NCBI RefSeq assembly: GCF_010993975.1
Contig: NZ_JAACZO010000011.1
Location: 248,001-312,000, forward strand
Source: Halomonas faecis
GTDB taxonomy: Bacteria > Pseudomonadota > Gammaproteobacteria > Pseudomonadales > Halomonadaceae
Reading direction: 5' to 3'
Length of the DNA stretch: 64,000 nucleotides
A model generated the notes under the pieces. That model made no database searches, was not told the origin of the DNA, and worked only from the letters and a program-made list of their open reading frames with translations. A program made the position numbers and the translations under genes. Shown here in pieces: positions 37,827 through 47,195 of this stretch. The stretch's first letter is position 1; each line of letters starts with the position of its first letter.

Positions 37827-39332
37827 TCAGGCACGCTCGGCGATGATCTCCTTCCACTTGGCCGGGCCGGTCTGGTGCACCGAGGTACCCTCGCTGTCTA
37901 CCGCCACGGTGACCGGCATGTCCTCCACCTCGAACTCGTAGATGGCTTCCATGCCCAGATCCTCGAAGCCGACCACCCTCGCCTTCTTGATCGCCTGGGC
38001 GACCAGGTAGGCCGACCCGCCCACCGCCATCAGGTAAACCGCGCGGTTGTCGCGAATCGCTTCGATGGCCGCCTCGCCACGCTCGGCCTTGCCGACCATG
38101 CCCAGCAGGCCGGTCTCCTCGAGCATGGTGCGGGTGAACTTGTCCATGCGCGTCGCCGTCGTAGGGCCGGCCGGACCCACCACCTCGTCGCCCACCGGAT
38201 CCACTGGCCCCACGTAGTAGATGAAGCGGCCCTTCAAGTCCACCGGCAGCGGCTCGCCCTTGGCGATCATGTCGACCATGCGCTTGTGAGCCGCATCGCG
38301 GCCGGTCAGCAGCTTGCCGTTGAGCAGCAGGGTGTCGCCGGGCTGCCAGGACTGCACGTCTTCCGGGGTCACGCTATCCAGGTCGACGCGCTTGACGTCG
38401 TCGCCCATCTCGCGAGTGATCTCCGGCCAGTCCTCCAGCTTGGGCGCCGGCAGTGCAGCGGGGCCGCTGCCGTCCAGGGTGAAGTGGGCATGGCGGGTGG
38501 CCGCACAGTTGGGGATGATCGCCACCGGCTTGTTGGCGGCATGGGTCGGATAGTCCTTGACCTTGATGTCGAGTACCGTGGTCAACCCACCCAACCCCTG
38601 AGCGCCGATGCCGCTCTTGTTGACCTTGTCGTAGAGCTCCAGGCGCAGCTCCTCGGCTCGATTGGACGGCCCGCGAGCCTGAAGCTCCTGGATGTCGATG
38701 GGATCGAGAAGCGACTCCTTGGCCAGCTCCATGGCCTTCTCGGCGGTACCGCCGATGCCGATGCCCAACATCCCGGGCGGACACCAGCCGGCACCCATCT
38801 TGGGCAGCTGTTCCATGACCCAGTCGACCACGCTGTCGGAGGGGTTGAGCATGGCGAACTTGGACTTCGCCTCGCTGCCGCCCCCCTTGGCGGCGACGTG
38901 CACTTCGACGCTGTCACCGGGCACCAGCTTGTGGTGAATCACCGCCGGGGTGTTGTCCCGGGTGTTCTGCCGCTTGCCGTCCGGGTCGGCCAGCACCGAG
39001 GCCCGCAACACATTGTCGGGCAGCTTGTAGGCACGCCTGACCCCTTCGTTGATCATGTCGTCGAGGCTCATGTCCCCTTCGAAGCGTACGTTCATGCCGA
39101 CGTGAACGAAGACGGTGACGATACCGGTGTCCTGGCAGATCGGCCGATGGCCGGTGGCGCACATGCGCGAGTTGATCAGGATCTGGGCGATGGCGTCCCT
39201 GGCCGCCGGGTTCTCTTCACGGTCATAGGCCGCCGCCATGGCGTCGATGAAATCCTTGGGATGGTAGTAGGAGATGTATTGCAGGGCATCGGCGACGCTG
39301 TCGATCAGGTCGCCCTGGCGGATCACGGTCAT
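37827..39332 (-). CDS. Class I fumarate hydratase (iron-sulfur type)
   Basis: TCA-cycle enzyme hydrating fumarate to malate, 501 residues, of the Pseudomonas-type class I family that carries a [4Fe-4S] cluster. The three likely cluster cysteines lie in HRPICQDTG, GAGWCPPGMLG and IPNCAATRHAHF. Other conserved blocks are LLTGRDAAHKRM, FIYYVGPVDP and GPAGPTTATRMD. The ATG at 39332 follows AGGAG. As an Fe-S enzyme it is oxidant- and iron-sensitive, notable given the iron island in the same window. The 17-bp repeated element (39486-39502) lies about 150 bp upstream. Confidence 0.95.
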   Translation of the reverse strand: MTVIRQGDLIDSVADALQYISYYHPKDFIDAMAAAYDREENPAARDAIAQILINSRMCATGHRPICQDTGIVTVFVHVGMNVRFEGDMSLDDMINEGVRRAYKLPDNVLRASVLADPDGKRQNTRDNTPAVIHHKLVPGDSVEVHVAAKGGGSEAKSKFAMLNPSDSVVDWVMEQLPKMGAGWCPPGMLGIGIGGTAEKAMELAKESLLDPIDIQELQARGPSNRAEELRLELYDKVNKSGIGAQGLGGLTTVLDIKVKDYPTHAANKPVAIIPNCAATRHAHFTLDGSGPAALPAPKLEDWPEITREMGDDVKRVDLDSVTPEDVQSWQPGDTLLLNGKLLTGRDAAHKRMVDMIAKGEPLPVDLKGRFIYYVGPVDPVGDEVVGPAGPTTATRMDKFTRTMLEETGLLGMVGKAERGEAAIEAIRDNRAVYLMAVGGSAYLVAQAIKKARVVGFEDLGMEAIYEFEVEDMPVTVAVDSEGTSVHQTGPAKWKEIIAERA

Positions 39333-39485
39333 GGGCAAGGAACTCCTTGGCGTTGTCGGCATGCCCGCTCTCGAAGCGGCATCGTGGCCAGCGCGGCGGG
39401 CTCGAACGGGTGCGGATTATACCTTACCCGCGCCTTACCAGCAGCGCCCTTCCACCAATGAAGGGAAGCACGACTTAGGGTGATG

Positions 39486-39502
39486 AAAGATAACGGTATA
39501 AA
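39486..39502 (+). promoter_or_regulatory. 17-bp intergenic element, copy 2 (between uvrB and fumarase)
   Basis: Identical to the 17-mer at 30749-30765. Relative to the fumarase gene it is reversed compared with its orientation to ribokinase, and it overlaps the A-run that forms the T-tract of the uvrB terminator. A shared operator is one possibility; a promoter element reading toward fumarase (TTTATACC on the minus strand) is another. Confidence 0.4.
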
Positions 39503-39523
39503 AAAGGCCCGACCCGACAGGCC
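39500..39523 (-). terminator. Rho-independent terminator of uvrB
   Basis: On the minus strand GGCCTG (39523-39518) pairs with CGGGCC (39511-39506), including one G-U pair, around a 6-base loop, followed at once by six T (39505-39500). It lies 45 bp after the uvrB stop. Confidence 0.75.
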
Positions 39524-39567
39524 GATGCAGGGTATCGTGCGACGGATCCTGGGGCATTCGGGAACGC

Positions 39568-41595
39568 TCAGACGGCCCCCAGGGTGAGCTGGCGCTCCTT
39601 GAGCTCATGCAGTCGATCACGCAGTCGTGCTGCCTCTTCGAACTCCAGGTTCTGGGCGGCCTCGTGCATGGCGTCCTCGATCCGGGTGAGCTCGCGGACG
39701 AGCTCCGTCGGCGAGAGATCGCTGGGGTCATACACTGCCGCCCCCTCGGCCACTTTTCGCTCGCTCTTGCGCCCCTTGCCCTTGCGCCCCGGTGCCTGGC
39801 CGGCTTCCATGATGTCGGCCACCGAACGCGTCACGGTGGTCGGCGTGATGCCATGCTCCTCGTTGTGGGCCATCTGCTTGGTCCGGCGCCGTTCGGTCTC
39901 GTCCATGGCGCGGCGCATGGAATCGGTGGTGCGGTCGCCGTAGAGAATCGCCTTGCCATGAGCGTTGCGCGCAGCGCGGCCGATGGTCTGGATCAGCGAG
40001 CGCTCGTTGCGCAGGAAACCCTCCTTGTCGGCATCCAGGATCGCCACCAGCGAGACCTCGGGAATGTCGAGCCCCTCGCGCAGCAGGTTGATGCCCACCA
40101 GAACGTCGAACTGACCGAGACGCAGGTCGCGAATGATCTCGACCCGCTCGACGGTGTCGATGTCGGAGTGCAGATAGCGCACCCGCACGTCATGTTCGTC
40201 GAGATACTCGGTGAGATCCTCGGCCATGCGCTTGGTGAGTGTGGTCACCAGCACTCGCTCGCCCACTTCGGCACGCAGACGAATCTCGGAAAGCAGGTCA
40301 TCGACCTGAGTCGACGCCGGCCGCACCTCCAGCGCCGGGTCGAGCAGGCCGGTGGGGCGCACCACCTGCTCAACCCGCTGCCCTTCGTGCTCTGCCTCGT
40401 AAGGGCCAGGGGTGGCCGAAACGAAGATCGTCTGCGGGCAGATGCGCTCCCACTCCTCGAAGGTCATGGGGCGATTGTCCAACGCCGAGGGCAAGCGGAA
40501 ACCGTACTCGACGAGCGTTTCCTTGCGCGAGCGGTCGCCCTTGTACATACCGCCCACCTGGGGAACGCTGACGTGGGATTCGTCGATGAACAGCAGCGCA
40601 TCGTCGGGCAGGTAGTCGAAGAAGGTGGGCGGCGGCTCGCCAGGATTGCGCCCCGAGAGGTAGCGCGAGTAATTCTCGATGCCGTTGCAGTAGCCCAGTT
40701 CCAGCATCATTTCGATGTCGTAGAGGGTGCGCTGCTCCAGACGCTGCGCCTCCACCAGCCGCTCGTGCTTTCTGAGCCATTCCAGGCGCTCGGTGAGCTC
40801 CCCCTTGATCGCATCGATCGCTCCCAGAATGGTCTCTCGCGGCGTGACGTAGTGCGACTTGGGGTAGATGGTCATGCGCGGTACCTGGCCGCGCACCTCA
40901 CCGGTGAGCGGGTCGAAGAGGCGAATCGAATCGATTTCGTCATCGAACAGCTCGACGCGGATCGCCTCGTCCTCGGCGTCGGCGGGAAAGATGTCGATAA
41001 CATCGCCACGCACCCGATAAGTGCCGCGCTTGAAGTCCATGTCGTTGCGCGTGTACTGCAGTTCCGCCAGGCGGCGCAGAAAGGTGCGCTGGTCGATCAG
41101 TTCGCCGCGGGTGAAATGCAGGCGCATCTTCAGATACTGGTCGGGATCGCCAAGACCGTAGATCGCCGACACGGAAACCACGATCAGCGCATCGCGGCGC
41201 TCGAGCAGCGCCTTGGTCGCGGAGAGGCGCATCTGCTCGATGTGGTCGTTGATCGAAGCATCCTTCTCGATGAAGGTGTCCGACGAAGGCACGTACGCCT
41301 CGGGCTGGTAATAGTCGTAATAGGAGACGAAGTACTCTATGGCGTTGTCGGGAAAGAAGGCCTTGAACTCGCCATAAAGCTGTGCGGCCAACGTCTTGTT
41401 GGGGGCCATGACGATGGTCGGGCGCTGCAACCGCTCCACCACGTTGGCCATGGTGAACGTCTTGCCGGAGCCGGTGACGCCGAGCAGAGTCTGGTGAGCC
41501 AGCCCCGCCTCGAGACCCATCACCAGCCCATCGATGGCCGCGGGCTGGTCTCCGGCCGGCTGAAATTTCGACTCGAGGCGAAAGGACTTGCTCAT
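39568..41595 (-). CDS. uvrB: Excinuclease ABC subunit UvrB
   Basis: Nucleotide excision repair helicase-like subunit, 675 residues. Walker A is LGVTGSGKT, the beta-hairpin region follows in [24 protein letters not shown]-type Walker B is LLFIDESH, and helicase motif VI is [16 protein letters not shown]. The C-terminal UVR domain binding UvrC/UvrA is seen in [20 protein letters not shown]. The frame is complete and the start [20 protein letters not shown] is canonical. It is followed by an intrinsic terminator. Confidence 0.97.
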   Translation of the reverse strand: MSKSFRLESKFQPAGDQPAAIDGLVMGLEAGLAHQTLLGVTGSGKTFTMANVVERLQRPTIVMAPNKTLAAQLYGEFKAFFPDNAIEYFVSYYDYYQPEAYVPSSDTFIEKDASINDHIEQMRLSATKALLERRDALIVVSVSAIYGLGDPDQYLKMRLHFTRGELIDQRTFLRRLAELQYTRNDMDFKRGTYRVRGDVIDIFPADAEDEAIRVELFDDEIDSIRLFDPLTGEVRGQVPRMTIYPKSHYVTPRETILGAIDAIKGELTERLEWLRKHERLVEAQRLEQRTLYDIEMMLELGYCNGIENYSRYLSGRNPGEPPPTFFDYLPDDALLFIDESHVSVPQVGGMYKGDRSRKETLVEYGFRLPSALDNRPMTFEEWERICPQTIFVSATPGPYEAEHEGQRVEQVVRPTGLLDPALEVRPASTQVDDLLSEIRLRAEVGERVLVTTLTKRMAEDLTEYLDEHDVRVRYLHSDIDTVERVEIIRDLRLGQFDVLVGINLLREGLDIPEVSLVAILDADKEGFLRNERSLIQTIGRAARNAHGKAILYGDRTTDSMRRAMDETERRRTKQMAHNEEHGITPTTVTRSVADIMEAGQAPGRKGKGRKSERKVAEGAAVYDPSDLSPTELVRELTRIEDAMHEAAQNLEFEEAARLRDRLHELKERQLTLGAV

Positions 41596-41601
41596 GGTGT
41601 T

Positions 41602-42018
41602 TCAGGCCTCGGCGGCAGTGCGAGTGGTAACCTCGACGGTGGCGCTGGTCATCAGTTGGTGGATCGGGCACTTGTGGCTGATCTCTTCCAGCCGATCCCG
41701 CTGCTCCGGGTCATCGATGCCGTGGAACGACATCACCACTTCGAGTCGATAGAGTCCCTTGCGTTCCTCGCTGTCGTCACGGTTGACTGTGACGCTGACG
41801 CCTTCCAGGGGCCATTGCTTGCGCCGGGCATACATCTGTGCGGTGATCGCCTTGCAGGCACCCAGCGACAGGTCGAAGTAATCGTGGGGATCCGGTGCCG
41901 ACCCTTCCCCGCCATAGGCTTGGGGAACGTCGACGTAGAGCTCATCGAAGCCGTCGAGTTCGACGCGCTGACGAAAGATGTGGTTGCGCTCGCTGGTGAC
42001 TGCAATGCTCTTTTTCAT
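41602..42018 (-). CDS. OsmC-family peroxiredoxin-like protein
   Basis: A 138-residue OsmC/YhfA-type protein. Two redox cysteines are present at the usual positions, Cys55 in LSLGACKAITAQMY and Cys117 in EEISHKCPIHQLM. Relatives reduce organic hydroperoxides. The stop is only 6 bp before the uvrB ATG, so both probably share a transcript, linking oxidant defence and DNA repair. The subgroup (OsmC, Ohr or YhfA) cannot be settled by eye, though the short length and CPIHQLM favour the YhfA-like subgroup. Confidence 0.88.
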   Translation of the reverse strand: MKKSIAVTSERNHIFRQRVELDGFDELYVDVPQAYGGEGSAPDPHDYFDLSLGACKAITAQMYARRKQWPLEGVSVTVNRDDSEERKGLYRLEVVMSFHGIDDPEQRDRLEEISHKCPIHQLMTSATVEVTTRTAAEA

Positions 42019-42034
42019 GCTGGCCTCGGCTGAC

Positions 42035-42232
42035 TCATTCGATCTCGATCGGCAACTTCAGGGCACGCAGCGCCTGTATCAAGGTCTGGCGCGTCACTCG
42101 CCCCTCGACCTCGGCACCATGCCGTCCCACCTCGACGCTGTCGACGCCGTCGAGCATCATCAGTGTCGTGGTGATGCGGTTGACCTGGTCGGCGTTCTCC
42201 ACACCCTTGAAGTGAAGCGACTGATTCGACAT
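42035..42232 (-). CDS. Small HMA-fold protein without the metal-binding CxxC
   Basis: A 65-residue protein starting MSNQSLHFKGVENADQVNRI. Size, strand pattern and phrases such as MMLDGVDSVEVGRHGAEVEG and LIQALRALKLPIEIE resemble the heavy-metal-associated fold of copper chaperones, but the MxCxxC loop is absent; no cysteine exists in the protein. It lies 16 bp upstream of the OsmC-family gene in the same direction, so the three genes to uvrB form a likely operon. A role in metal delivery is not supported; it may be a protein-interaction module. Confidence 0.7.
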   Translation of the reverse strand: MSNQSLHFKGVENADQVNRITTTLMMLDGVDSVEVGRHGAEVEGRVTRQTLIQALRALKLPIEIE

Positions 42233-42392
42233 GGACGCACTCCGCAATGCCCTGCATAACGAAAGCGCAGTCTAGCATGGCCTTTTTCGTCACACAGCCG
42301 GTTGCATTCGTCGCCATCCGCCCGCATACCTAAAGAAATGATAACGCGTCTCGTAACTGGCATTTTCCGAGTCGATGACGGGAGCCCTCGGC

Positions 42393-43430
42393 ATGAGTGA
42401 TTGGATAGAGAATCTGAACGGGCGTCATGACGGTGAGGACCGAGTGACATTCGACCACCCCGACCCGGCCCGGCAGGCACTGGACGCCAGCGTGGTGACA
42501 CCCCTCGCCCATCTGGGCGTGCTCGACGTGCACGGCGCCGATGCCGAACGGTTCCTGCAAGGCCAGGCCAGCGCCCAGCTCAGCCTGGCCGATGGCTACT
42601 ATGCACCGCTCACCGGCTTCTGCACGCCCAAGGGGCGCATGCTGGCCAATGCCCAGTTGCTGCGCATCGCCGAGGGACACTATCGGCTGCTGCTGCACCA
42701 TGGCCTGGTCGCTCCCCTTGCCAAGCACCTCGACAAATTCGCCGCCTTCTACAAGGCCGAACTCGAACCTCGCCACGACCTGGCGTTGATCGGCCTGATC
42801 GGCGTGGAAGCACGAGCACTGGCCGAGGTGCACTTCGATGTCGTCCCGCCGTCGCTATGGCACCAGGCCGGCAACGAACAACTGCAGGTGGTGACGCACC
42901 CTGGGCCCCGGCCTCGCATTCTGGCTTGCCTGCCCGAGGAACGGGCCATCGAGAGCATACGGCAGTTGACGCCCCACGCCACTCTGGTAGGCAACGCCGC
43001 CTGGTGTCTGCACGACATCCAGTCCGGGCTCTATTGGCTGACGCCGCACCATCAGGACGCCCTGCTGCCGCAGATGATCAACTGGGAAGCGCTGGGCGGC
43101 ATCAGCTTCAAGAAGGGCTGCTATACCGGCCAGGAAGTCGTGGCGCGCGCCCACTTCCGTGGCCAGGTGAAGAAGCGGCTGTACCGCGCCCAGCTGGAGG
43201 GCGATCGCCTGCCCGAACCCGGCGCGGCGGTGAGAGATGCCAACGACAAGGCCCAGGGCGAGGTGCTGGCCGCCGAACTCGACGCCTATGGACAAGCGGA
43301 GATTCTCGCCGTGCTCAGCACCAAGGAAGAGATCGGCCCGCTCAGCGTCGACGGCCAGGCACTCAAGCTGCTGAAGCTGCCCTACCCCGTCGAGCGGTTG
43401 GATCCAGAGACCTTGGCAGAGCAGCTCTGA
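42393..43430 (+). CDS. ygfZ: YgfZ/GcvT-domain folate-binding protein
   Basis: Folate-dependent factor that helps maintain certain iron-sulfur enzymes, 345 residues. The signature KGCYTGQEVVAR, with the key Cys, matches the YgfZ motif KGC[YF]xGQE. Upstream blocks LGVLDVHGADAERFLQGQAS and the C-terminal beta-barrel (EVLAAELDAYGQAEILAVLS) fit the family. The ATG at 42393 is chosen over one 18 bp upstream because a GGGAGCCC site is suitably spaced. It is divergent from the HMA-fold gene. Confidence 0.93.
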   Translation: MSDWIENLNGRHDGEDRVTFDHPDPARQALDASVVTPLAHLGVLDVHGADAERFLQGQASAQLSLADGYYAPLTGFCTPKGRMLANAQLLRIAEGHYRLLLHHGLVAPLAKHLDKFAAFYKAELEPRHDLALIGLIGVEARALAEVHFDVVPPSLWHQAGNEQLQVVTHPGPRPRILACLPEERAIESIRQLTPHATLVGNAAWCLHDIQSGLYWLTPHHQDALLPQMINWEALGGISFKKGCYTGQEVVARAHFRGQVKKRLYRAQLEGDRLPEPGAAVRDANDKAQGEVLAAELDAYGQAEILAVLSTKEEIGPLSVDGQALKLLKLPYPVERLDPETLAEQL

Positions 43431-43457
43431 TGGCAGCGGCTGACGCGAGAAGGTGGT

Positions 43458-44219
43458 TCACGTCAGCCTGAACGAACGCCGTGCCGTAGCGGTACTCTCC
43501 TCAGCCACCTGCGCTTCGCCCTGCCCGCGCAGCGCTGCGACCGCCCGGCACACCTCGGTGAGACGGGCCGGCTCGTTGCGCTCACCCCGGTGGCCGGCGA
43601 GCGGCATGTCGGGGCTGTCGGTCTCGAGCACGTAGCCATCGTCAGGCAGGCTCGCCACGGCGCGGTGCAGGCGCTTGGCTCGTGCATGGGTCAGTGCGCC
43701 GCCCAACCCCAGCACGAAACCCAGGTCGAGGAACTGGCGCGCCTGCTCGGGAGATCCTGCGAAAGCGTGGATCAACCCGCCCGCCGGCAAGTCGAGCTGG
43801 CGTAGCCGCTTGGCCACCTGGTCGTTGGCCCGCACGCAGTGGATCACCACGGGCAGCTCGCGCGCCTTGGCCAGGCGAAGCTGAGCATCGAAGATATCCC
43901 ATTGGGTCTCCCAGTTGTCCGCGAAGCGCGCATCGATGCCGCACTCGCCGACTGCAACCACCTCCGCATGCTCATCCAGGGCACGTTCCAGCGCCACTAG
44001 ATCCCCGTCACGGTGCTCGTCCACGAAATAGGGATGCAATCCCAAACAGACGCTGACATCGCTCCGCTCGCCCAGCGCCAGCACGTTCGCCCAGCGCTTG
44101 CACGTCGTGCCCGGCACCACGAAGTGGCCGACGCCCGCCGCCCTGGCCCGCTCGATCACTGCCTCGCGGTCGGCGTCGAAGTCAGGAAAGTCGAGATGGC
44201 AGTGGGCGTCGATGAGCAT
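43458..44219 (-). CDS. TatD-family metal-dependent hydrolase
   Basis: A 253-residue TIM-barrel DNase/hydrolase. Metal ligands are seen as His6 and His8 (IDAHCHLDF), Glu92 (VGECGID), His127 (VIHCVRA), His151 (LIHAFAG) and Asp201 (ETDSPD). TatD proteins act as 3'-5' exonucleases or DNases; YjjV/YcfH are related. The start has no good ribosome site: the bases before it are the end of a heptanucleotide tandem repeat beginning 4 bp upstream (44224-44314), which supplies only weak GAAG sequences. Copy-number change in that repeat may alter expression or the N-terminus. Confidence 0.93.
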   Translation of the reverse strand: MLIDAHCHLDFPDFDADREAVIERARAAGVGHFVVPGTTCKRWANVLALGERSDVSVCLGLHPYFVDEHRDGDLVALERALDEHAEVVAVGECGIDARFADNWETQWDIFDAQLRLAKARELPVVIHCVRANDQVAKRLRQLDLPAGGLIHAFAGSPEQARQFLDLGFVLGLGGALTHARAKRLHRAVASLPDDGYVLETDSPDMPLAGHRGERNEPARLTEVCRAVAALRGQGEAQVAEESTATARRSFRLT

Positions 44220-44340
44220 GGGCGGCTTCGGGCTTCGGGCTTCGGGCTTCGGGCTTCGGGCTTCGGGCTTCGGGCTTCGGGCTTCGGGCTTCGGGCTTCG
44301 GGCTTCGGGCTTCGGCAGTAGGATGCACCGTCGGTGACAT
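44182..44340 (-). CDS. Possible leader reading frame through the heptamer repeat
   Basis: An ATG at 44340 preceded by GGAAG with a 7-base gap opens a 52-residue frame (MSPTVHPTAEARSPKPEA...) that reads the repeat as SPKPEAR units and ends 38 bp inside tatD in another frame. With 13 copies the distance to the tatD ATG is 121 bases, one base off a whole number of codons; with 12 or 15 copies the frame would run into TatD. It may be a slippage-controlled leader or chance. No similarity to a known protein is visible. Confidence 0.25.
   Translation of the reverse strand: MSPTVHPTAEARSPKPEARSPKPEARSPKPEARSPKPEAAHAHRRPLPSRLS
44224..44314. repeat. Heptanucleotide tandem repeat, 13 copies of GGCTTCG
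   Basis: Thirteen uninterrupted perfect copies of GGCTTCG (CGAAGCC on the minus strand), 91 bp in all, fill the gap between prfC and tatD right up to the tatD start codon. Because 7 is not a multiple of 3, each copy gained or lost shifts a reading frame passing through it. No stop codon occurs in any minus-strand frame of the repeat. Long perfect heptamers of this kind typically vary in number by slipped-strand mispairing. Confidence 0.97.
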
Positions 44341-44403
44341 CTTGCGACTTCCAGCTCGTCGCCCTCGGCTCACGGCTCGTGGCTCCGGGCGAATCCCGGT
44401 TGG

Positions 44404-45996
44404 TCAGTGTTCACGGGTCGGCTGGAAGCGGATCTCCGGCCAGCGCTCCTGGGTCATCTGCAGGTTGACCCGTGTCGGGGCGATGTAGGTCAGGTAGCCG
44501 CCGCCATCGATGGCCAGGTTGGTGCTCGCCTTGCGCTTGAACTCCTCGAGCTTCTTGACGTCGTCGCAGTAGACCCAGCGCGCGGTATGCACGTTCACGC
44601 CCTCGTAGAGGCAGTCGACCTTGTACTCCTCCTTGAGGCGGTGGGCGACCACGTCGAACTGCAGCGTACCCACGGCGCCGAGGATCAGGTCGTTGTTGTC
44701 CAGCGGCATGAACACCTGGGTGGCGCCCTCCTCGGAGAGCTGCTGCAGGCCTTTCTGCAGGGCCTTCATCTTCATCGGATCCTTGAGGCGCACGCGCTTG
44801 AAAAGCTCCGGCGCGAAGTGCGGAATGCCGGTGAAGCGCATGTTCTCGCCCTGGGTGAAGGTGTCGCCGATCTGGATGGTGCCGTGATTGTGCAGGCCGA
44901 TGATATCGCCGGGCCAGGCTTCCTCCACGTGGGAGCGGTCGGAAGCCATGAAGGTCAAGGCATCGGCGATCTTGACGTCCTTGCCGATGCGCACGTGGCG
45001 CATCTTCATGTTCTTTTCGTACTTGCCCGAGCAGACGCGCAGGAAGGCGATGCGGTCGCGATGGTTGGGGTCCATGTTGGCCTGGATCTTGAACACGAAG
45101 CCGGTGAAGCGATCGTCTTCGGCCTCGACGGTACGAGCATCCGTTTCGCGGGGCTGCGGTGTCGGTGCATACTCCACGAAGCCGTCGAGCATCTCGCGCA
45201 CCCCGAAGTTGCCCATGGCGGTGCCGAAATAGACCGGCGTCAGCTCACCGCGACGGTAGGCTTCCAGGTCGAATTCGTGGGAAGCCCCGCGTACCAGCTC
45301 CACCTCCATGCGCAGCTCCTCGGCCTGATCCTCACCGAGCACTTCGTCGACTTCTGGGTTGTCGAGTCCCTCGATTCGCTTGTCTTCGGGAATCCGGTTG
45401 CCCTGACCCTGGGTATAGATGTGGATCACGTCGTTGTAGAGGTGATAGACGCCCCTGAAACGACGCCCCATGCCGATGGGCCAGGTCATGGGCGCGCACT
45501 GGATGTTCAGTACCTCCTCGACCTCGTCCATCACCTCGACGGGGTCGCGCACCTCGCGGTCAAGCTTGTTGACGAAGGTGAGGATCGGCGTAGTGCGCAG
45601 ACGGCAGACGTCCATCAGCTTGATGGTGCGTGCCTCGACGCCCTTGGCACCGTCGATCACCATCAGTGCCGAATCGACCGCCGTCAGGGTGCGGTAGGTA
45701 TCCTCGGAGAAATCCTCGTGGCCAGGGGTATCGAGCAGGTTGACGATGCGCCCATTGTAGGGGAACTGCATCACCGAGGTGGTCACCGAGATCCCGCGCT
45801 CCTGCTCCATCTTCATCCAGTCGGAAGTGGCATGCCGGTCGTCGCGCTTACTCTTCACCGATCCGGCGAGCTGAATGGCGTTGCCGAACAGCAGCATCTT
45901 CTCGGTGATGGTGGTCTTGCCCGCGTCGGGGTGCGAGATGATCGCGAAGGTGCGTCGCAGCCCGACTTCCCGGGCCAGGGTAGAGGAGTCCGCCAT
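44404..45996 (-). CDS. prfC: Peptide chain release factor 3 (RF3)
   Basis: GTPase that recycles RF1/RF2 after termination, 530 residues. GTPase motifs: G1 [10 protein letters not shown]3 [15 protein letters not shown]4 NKLDRE. The switch region reads [20 protein letters not shown], as is typical for RF3. The ATG at 45996 begins the canonical N-terminus ([19 protein letters not shown]) with GAGGAG upstream. Complete frame. It lies between metF and the repeat-tatD region on the same strand. Confidence 0.96.
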   Translation of the reverse strand: MADSSTLAREVGLRRTFAIISHPDAGKTTITEKMLLFGNAIQLAGSVKSKRDDRHATSDWMKMEQERGISVTTSVMQFPYNGRIVNLLDTPGHEDFSEDTYRTLTAVDSALMVIDGAKGVEARTIKLMDVCRLRTTPILTFVNKLDREVRDPVEVMDEVEEVLNIQCAPMTWPIGMGRRFRGVYHLYNDVIHIYTQGQGNRIPEDKRIEGLDNPEVDEVLGEDQAEELRMEVELVRGASHEFDLEAYRRGELTPVYFGTAMGNFGVREMLDGFVEYAPTPQPRETDARTVEAEDDRFTGFVFKIQANMDPNHRDRIAFLRVCSGKYEKNMKMRHVRIGKDVKIADALTFMASDRSHVEEAWPGDIIGLHNHGTIQIGDTFTQGENMRFTGIPHFAPELFKRVRLKDPMKMKALQKGLQQLSEEGATQVFMPLDNNDLILGAVGTLQFDVVAHRLKEEYKVDCLYEGVNVHTARWVYCDDVKKLEEFKRKASTNLAIDGGGYLTYIAPTRVNLQMTQERWPEIRFQPTREH

Positions 45997-46133
45997 GGAG
46001 TTGCGTATCGCCGTCTGTGCGGTGCCGACGAGCGCCGGCACCCTGCGTGAATGGAGGAGAAGTGGCGGCATTCTAAGCCTTCGCGAGCCGCAGTTGTAGG
46101 GCGGACTGCCTCGGCGACACCCGACGCGCACCG

Positions 46134-47195
46134 TCAACCCTGGAGGGGTTCGGCTTCCGGCGACGCCTCGGGGGATTCAGGATTACGCTGGGACGGGTCG
46201 TCTCGTCCCGGGTACCAGGGCACTCGGCCCTCCAGAACGCCGGTGGCTTCGATGATCTCAGCCACCGTATGTTCCTGGCGGTAGGCCATGATATGGGCGC
46301 CGCTGACCCCGGGGATCTCGCGTATCCGATGCAGCAGTTCCATGCACAGACGCTTGCCCTCTTCTTTCTGGTCGCGGGCCCCCTCGAGACGCGCGATCAC
46401 CGCATCGGGAATGTGCACGCCGGGCACGTGGTCGCGAATCCAGCGCGCGCTGCGCGCCGAGGCCAGAGGCCCGATGCCCGGCAAGACGAAGACCCGTTCC
46501 GGCCCTTCGAGCAGGCCCAGGTCGCCCAGCCCGCTCATGAAATCCCTGAGCTGCGGCACGTCGAAGCAATACTGCATCTGGATGAACTGCGCGCCGGCAG
46601 CCACCTTCTTGGCCACCCGGTGGGGACGCCACGCCTGCGGCGGCACGAAGGGATTCTCGGCAGCGCCGAGGAAGATGCGCGGCGGTAGCTCGATCCGCCT
46701 CCCGCTCTGAAAACGACACTCGTCACGCATGCTGCGGGCGATCTCGAGCAGCGACATCGAATCGAGGTCGAACACCGGCTTGGCCTGGGGGTGGTCGCCG
46801 GCCTGAACGCCGTCTCCGGTCAGGCACAGCAGGTTGCAGGCCCCCATGGCCGCCGCACCCAGGATCTCGCCCTGCATGGCGATGCGGTTACGGTCGCGAC
46901 ACGACATCTGCAGGATGGTGGCATAACCCACCCGGGTTAGCAGCGAGCAGACCCCCACGCTGGACATGTGGCAGTGTGCGCCGGAGCCATCGGTGGCATT
47001 GATCGCATCCACGTAGCCATCGAAGATCGCCGCCCGCTTGAGCACTTCGGCCGGGTCGGCAGAGTCCGGCGGGTCGATCTCGCTGGTGATGGCGAACTTT
47101 CCGGCGCGCAGCACCCGTTCCAGCCGCCCCGGCGATACGTGCCCCGGCAGGATGGGCAGCGAGTAGCCGGGCACGGGCTCATCGTCGAACTTCAT
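46134..47195 (-). CDS. metF: Methylenetetrahydrofolate reductase (MetF type)
   Basis: Reduces 5,10-methylene-THF to 5-methyl-THF, 353 residues. The barrel begins [20 protein letters not shown] with the catalytic Glu; [14 protein letters not shown] and [17 protein letters not shown] are the flavin/folate-binding blocks and [14 protein letters not shown] follows. It is longer at the C-terminus than E. coli MetF and differs in style. The start overlaps the stop of the upstream Cys-rich partner as ATGA (47192-47195), an arrangement known from MetF proteins working with a MetV-like subunit. Probable physiological partner and electron donor are therefore not the E. coli ones. Confidence 0.9.
   Translation of the reverse strand: MKFDDEPVPGYSLPILPGHVSPGRLERVLRAGKFAITSEIDPPDSADPAEVLKRAAIFDGYVDAINATDGSGAHCHMSSVGVCSLLTRVGYATILQMSCRDRNRIAMQGEILGAAAMGACNLLCLTGDGVQAGDHPQAKPVFDLDSMSLLEIARSMRDECRFQSGRRIELPPRIFLGAAENPFVPPQAWRPHRVAKKVAAGAQFIQMQYCFDVPQLRDFMSGLGDLGLLEGPERVFVLPGIGPLASARSARWIRDHVPGVHIPDAVIARLEGARDQKEEGKRLCMELLHRIREIPGVSGAHIMAYRQEHTVAEIIEATGVLEGRVPWYPGRDDPSQRNPESPEASPEAEPLQG

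Noticed and set aside
39607..42033. An 808-codon open frame on the plus strand opposite uvrB and the OsmC-family gene
   Set aside because: It is the mirror of real genes in GC-rich DNA; uvrB on the other strand is unmistakable, and the antisense product has no membrane, motif or family features.
44224..44314. Heptamer array as a CRISPR or REP element
   Set aside because: Units are 7 bp, directly adjacent and identical with no spacers; it is a simple sequence repeat.
44407..46050. A 547-codon plus-strand frame opposite prfC
   Set aside because: Same effect of codon bias; prfC has all GTPase motifs and the antisense frame shows none.
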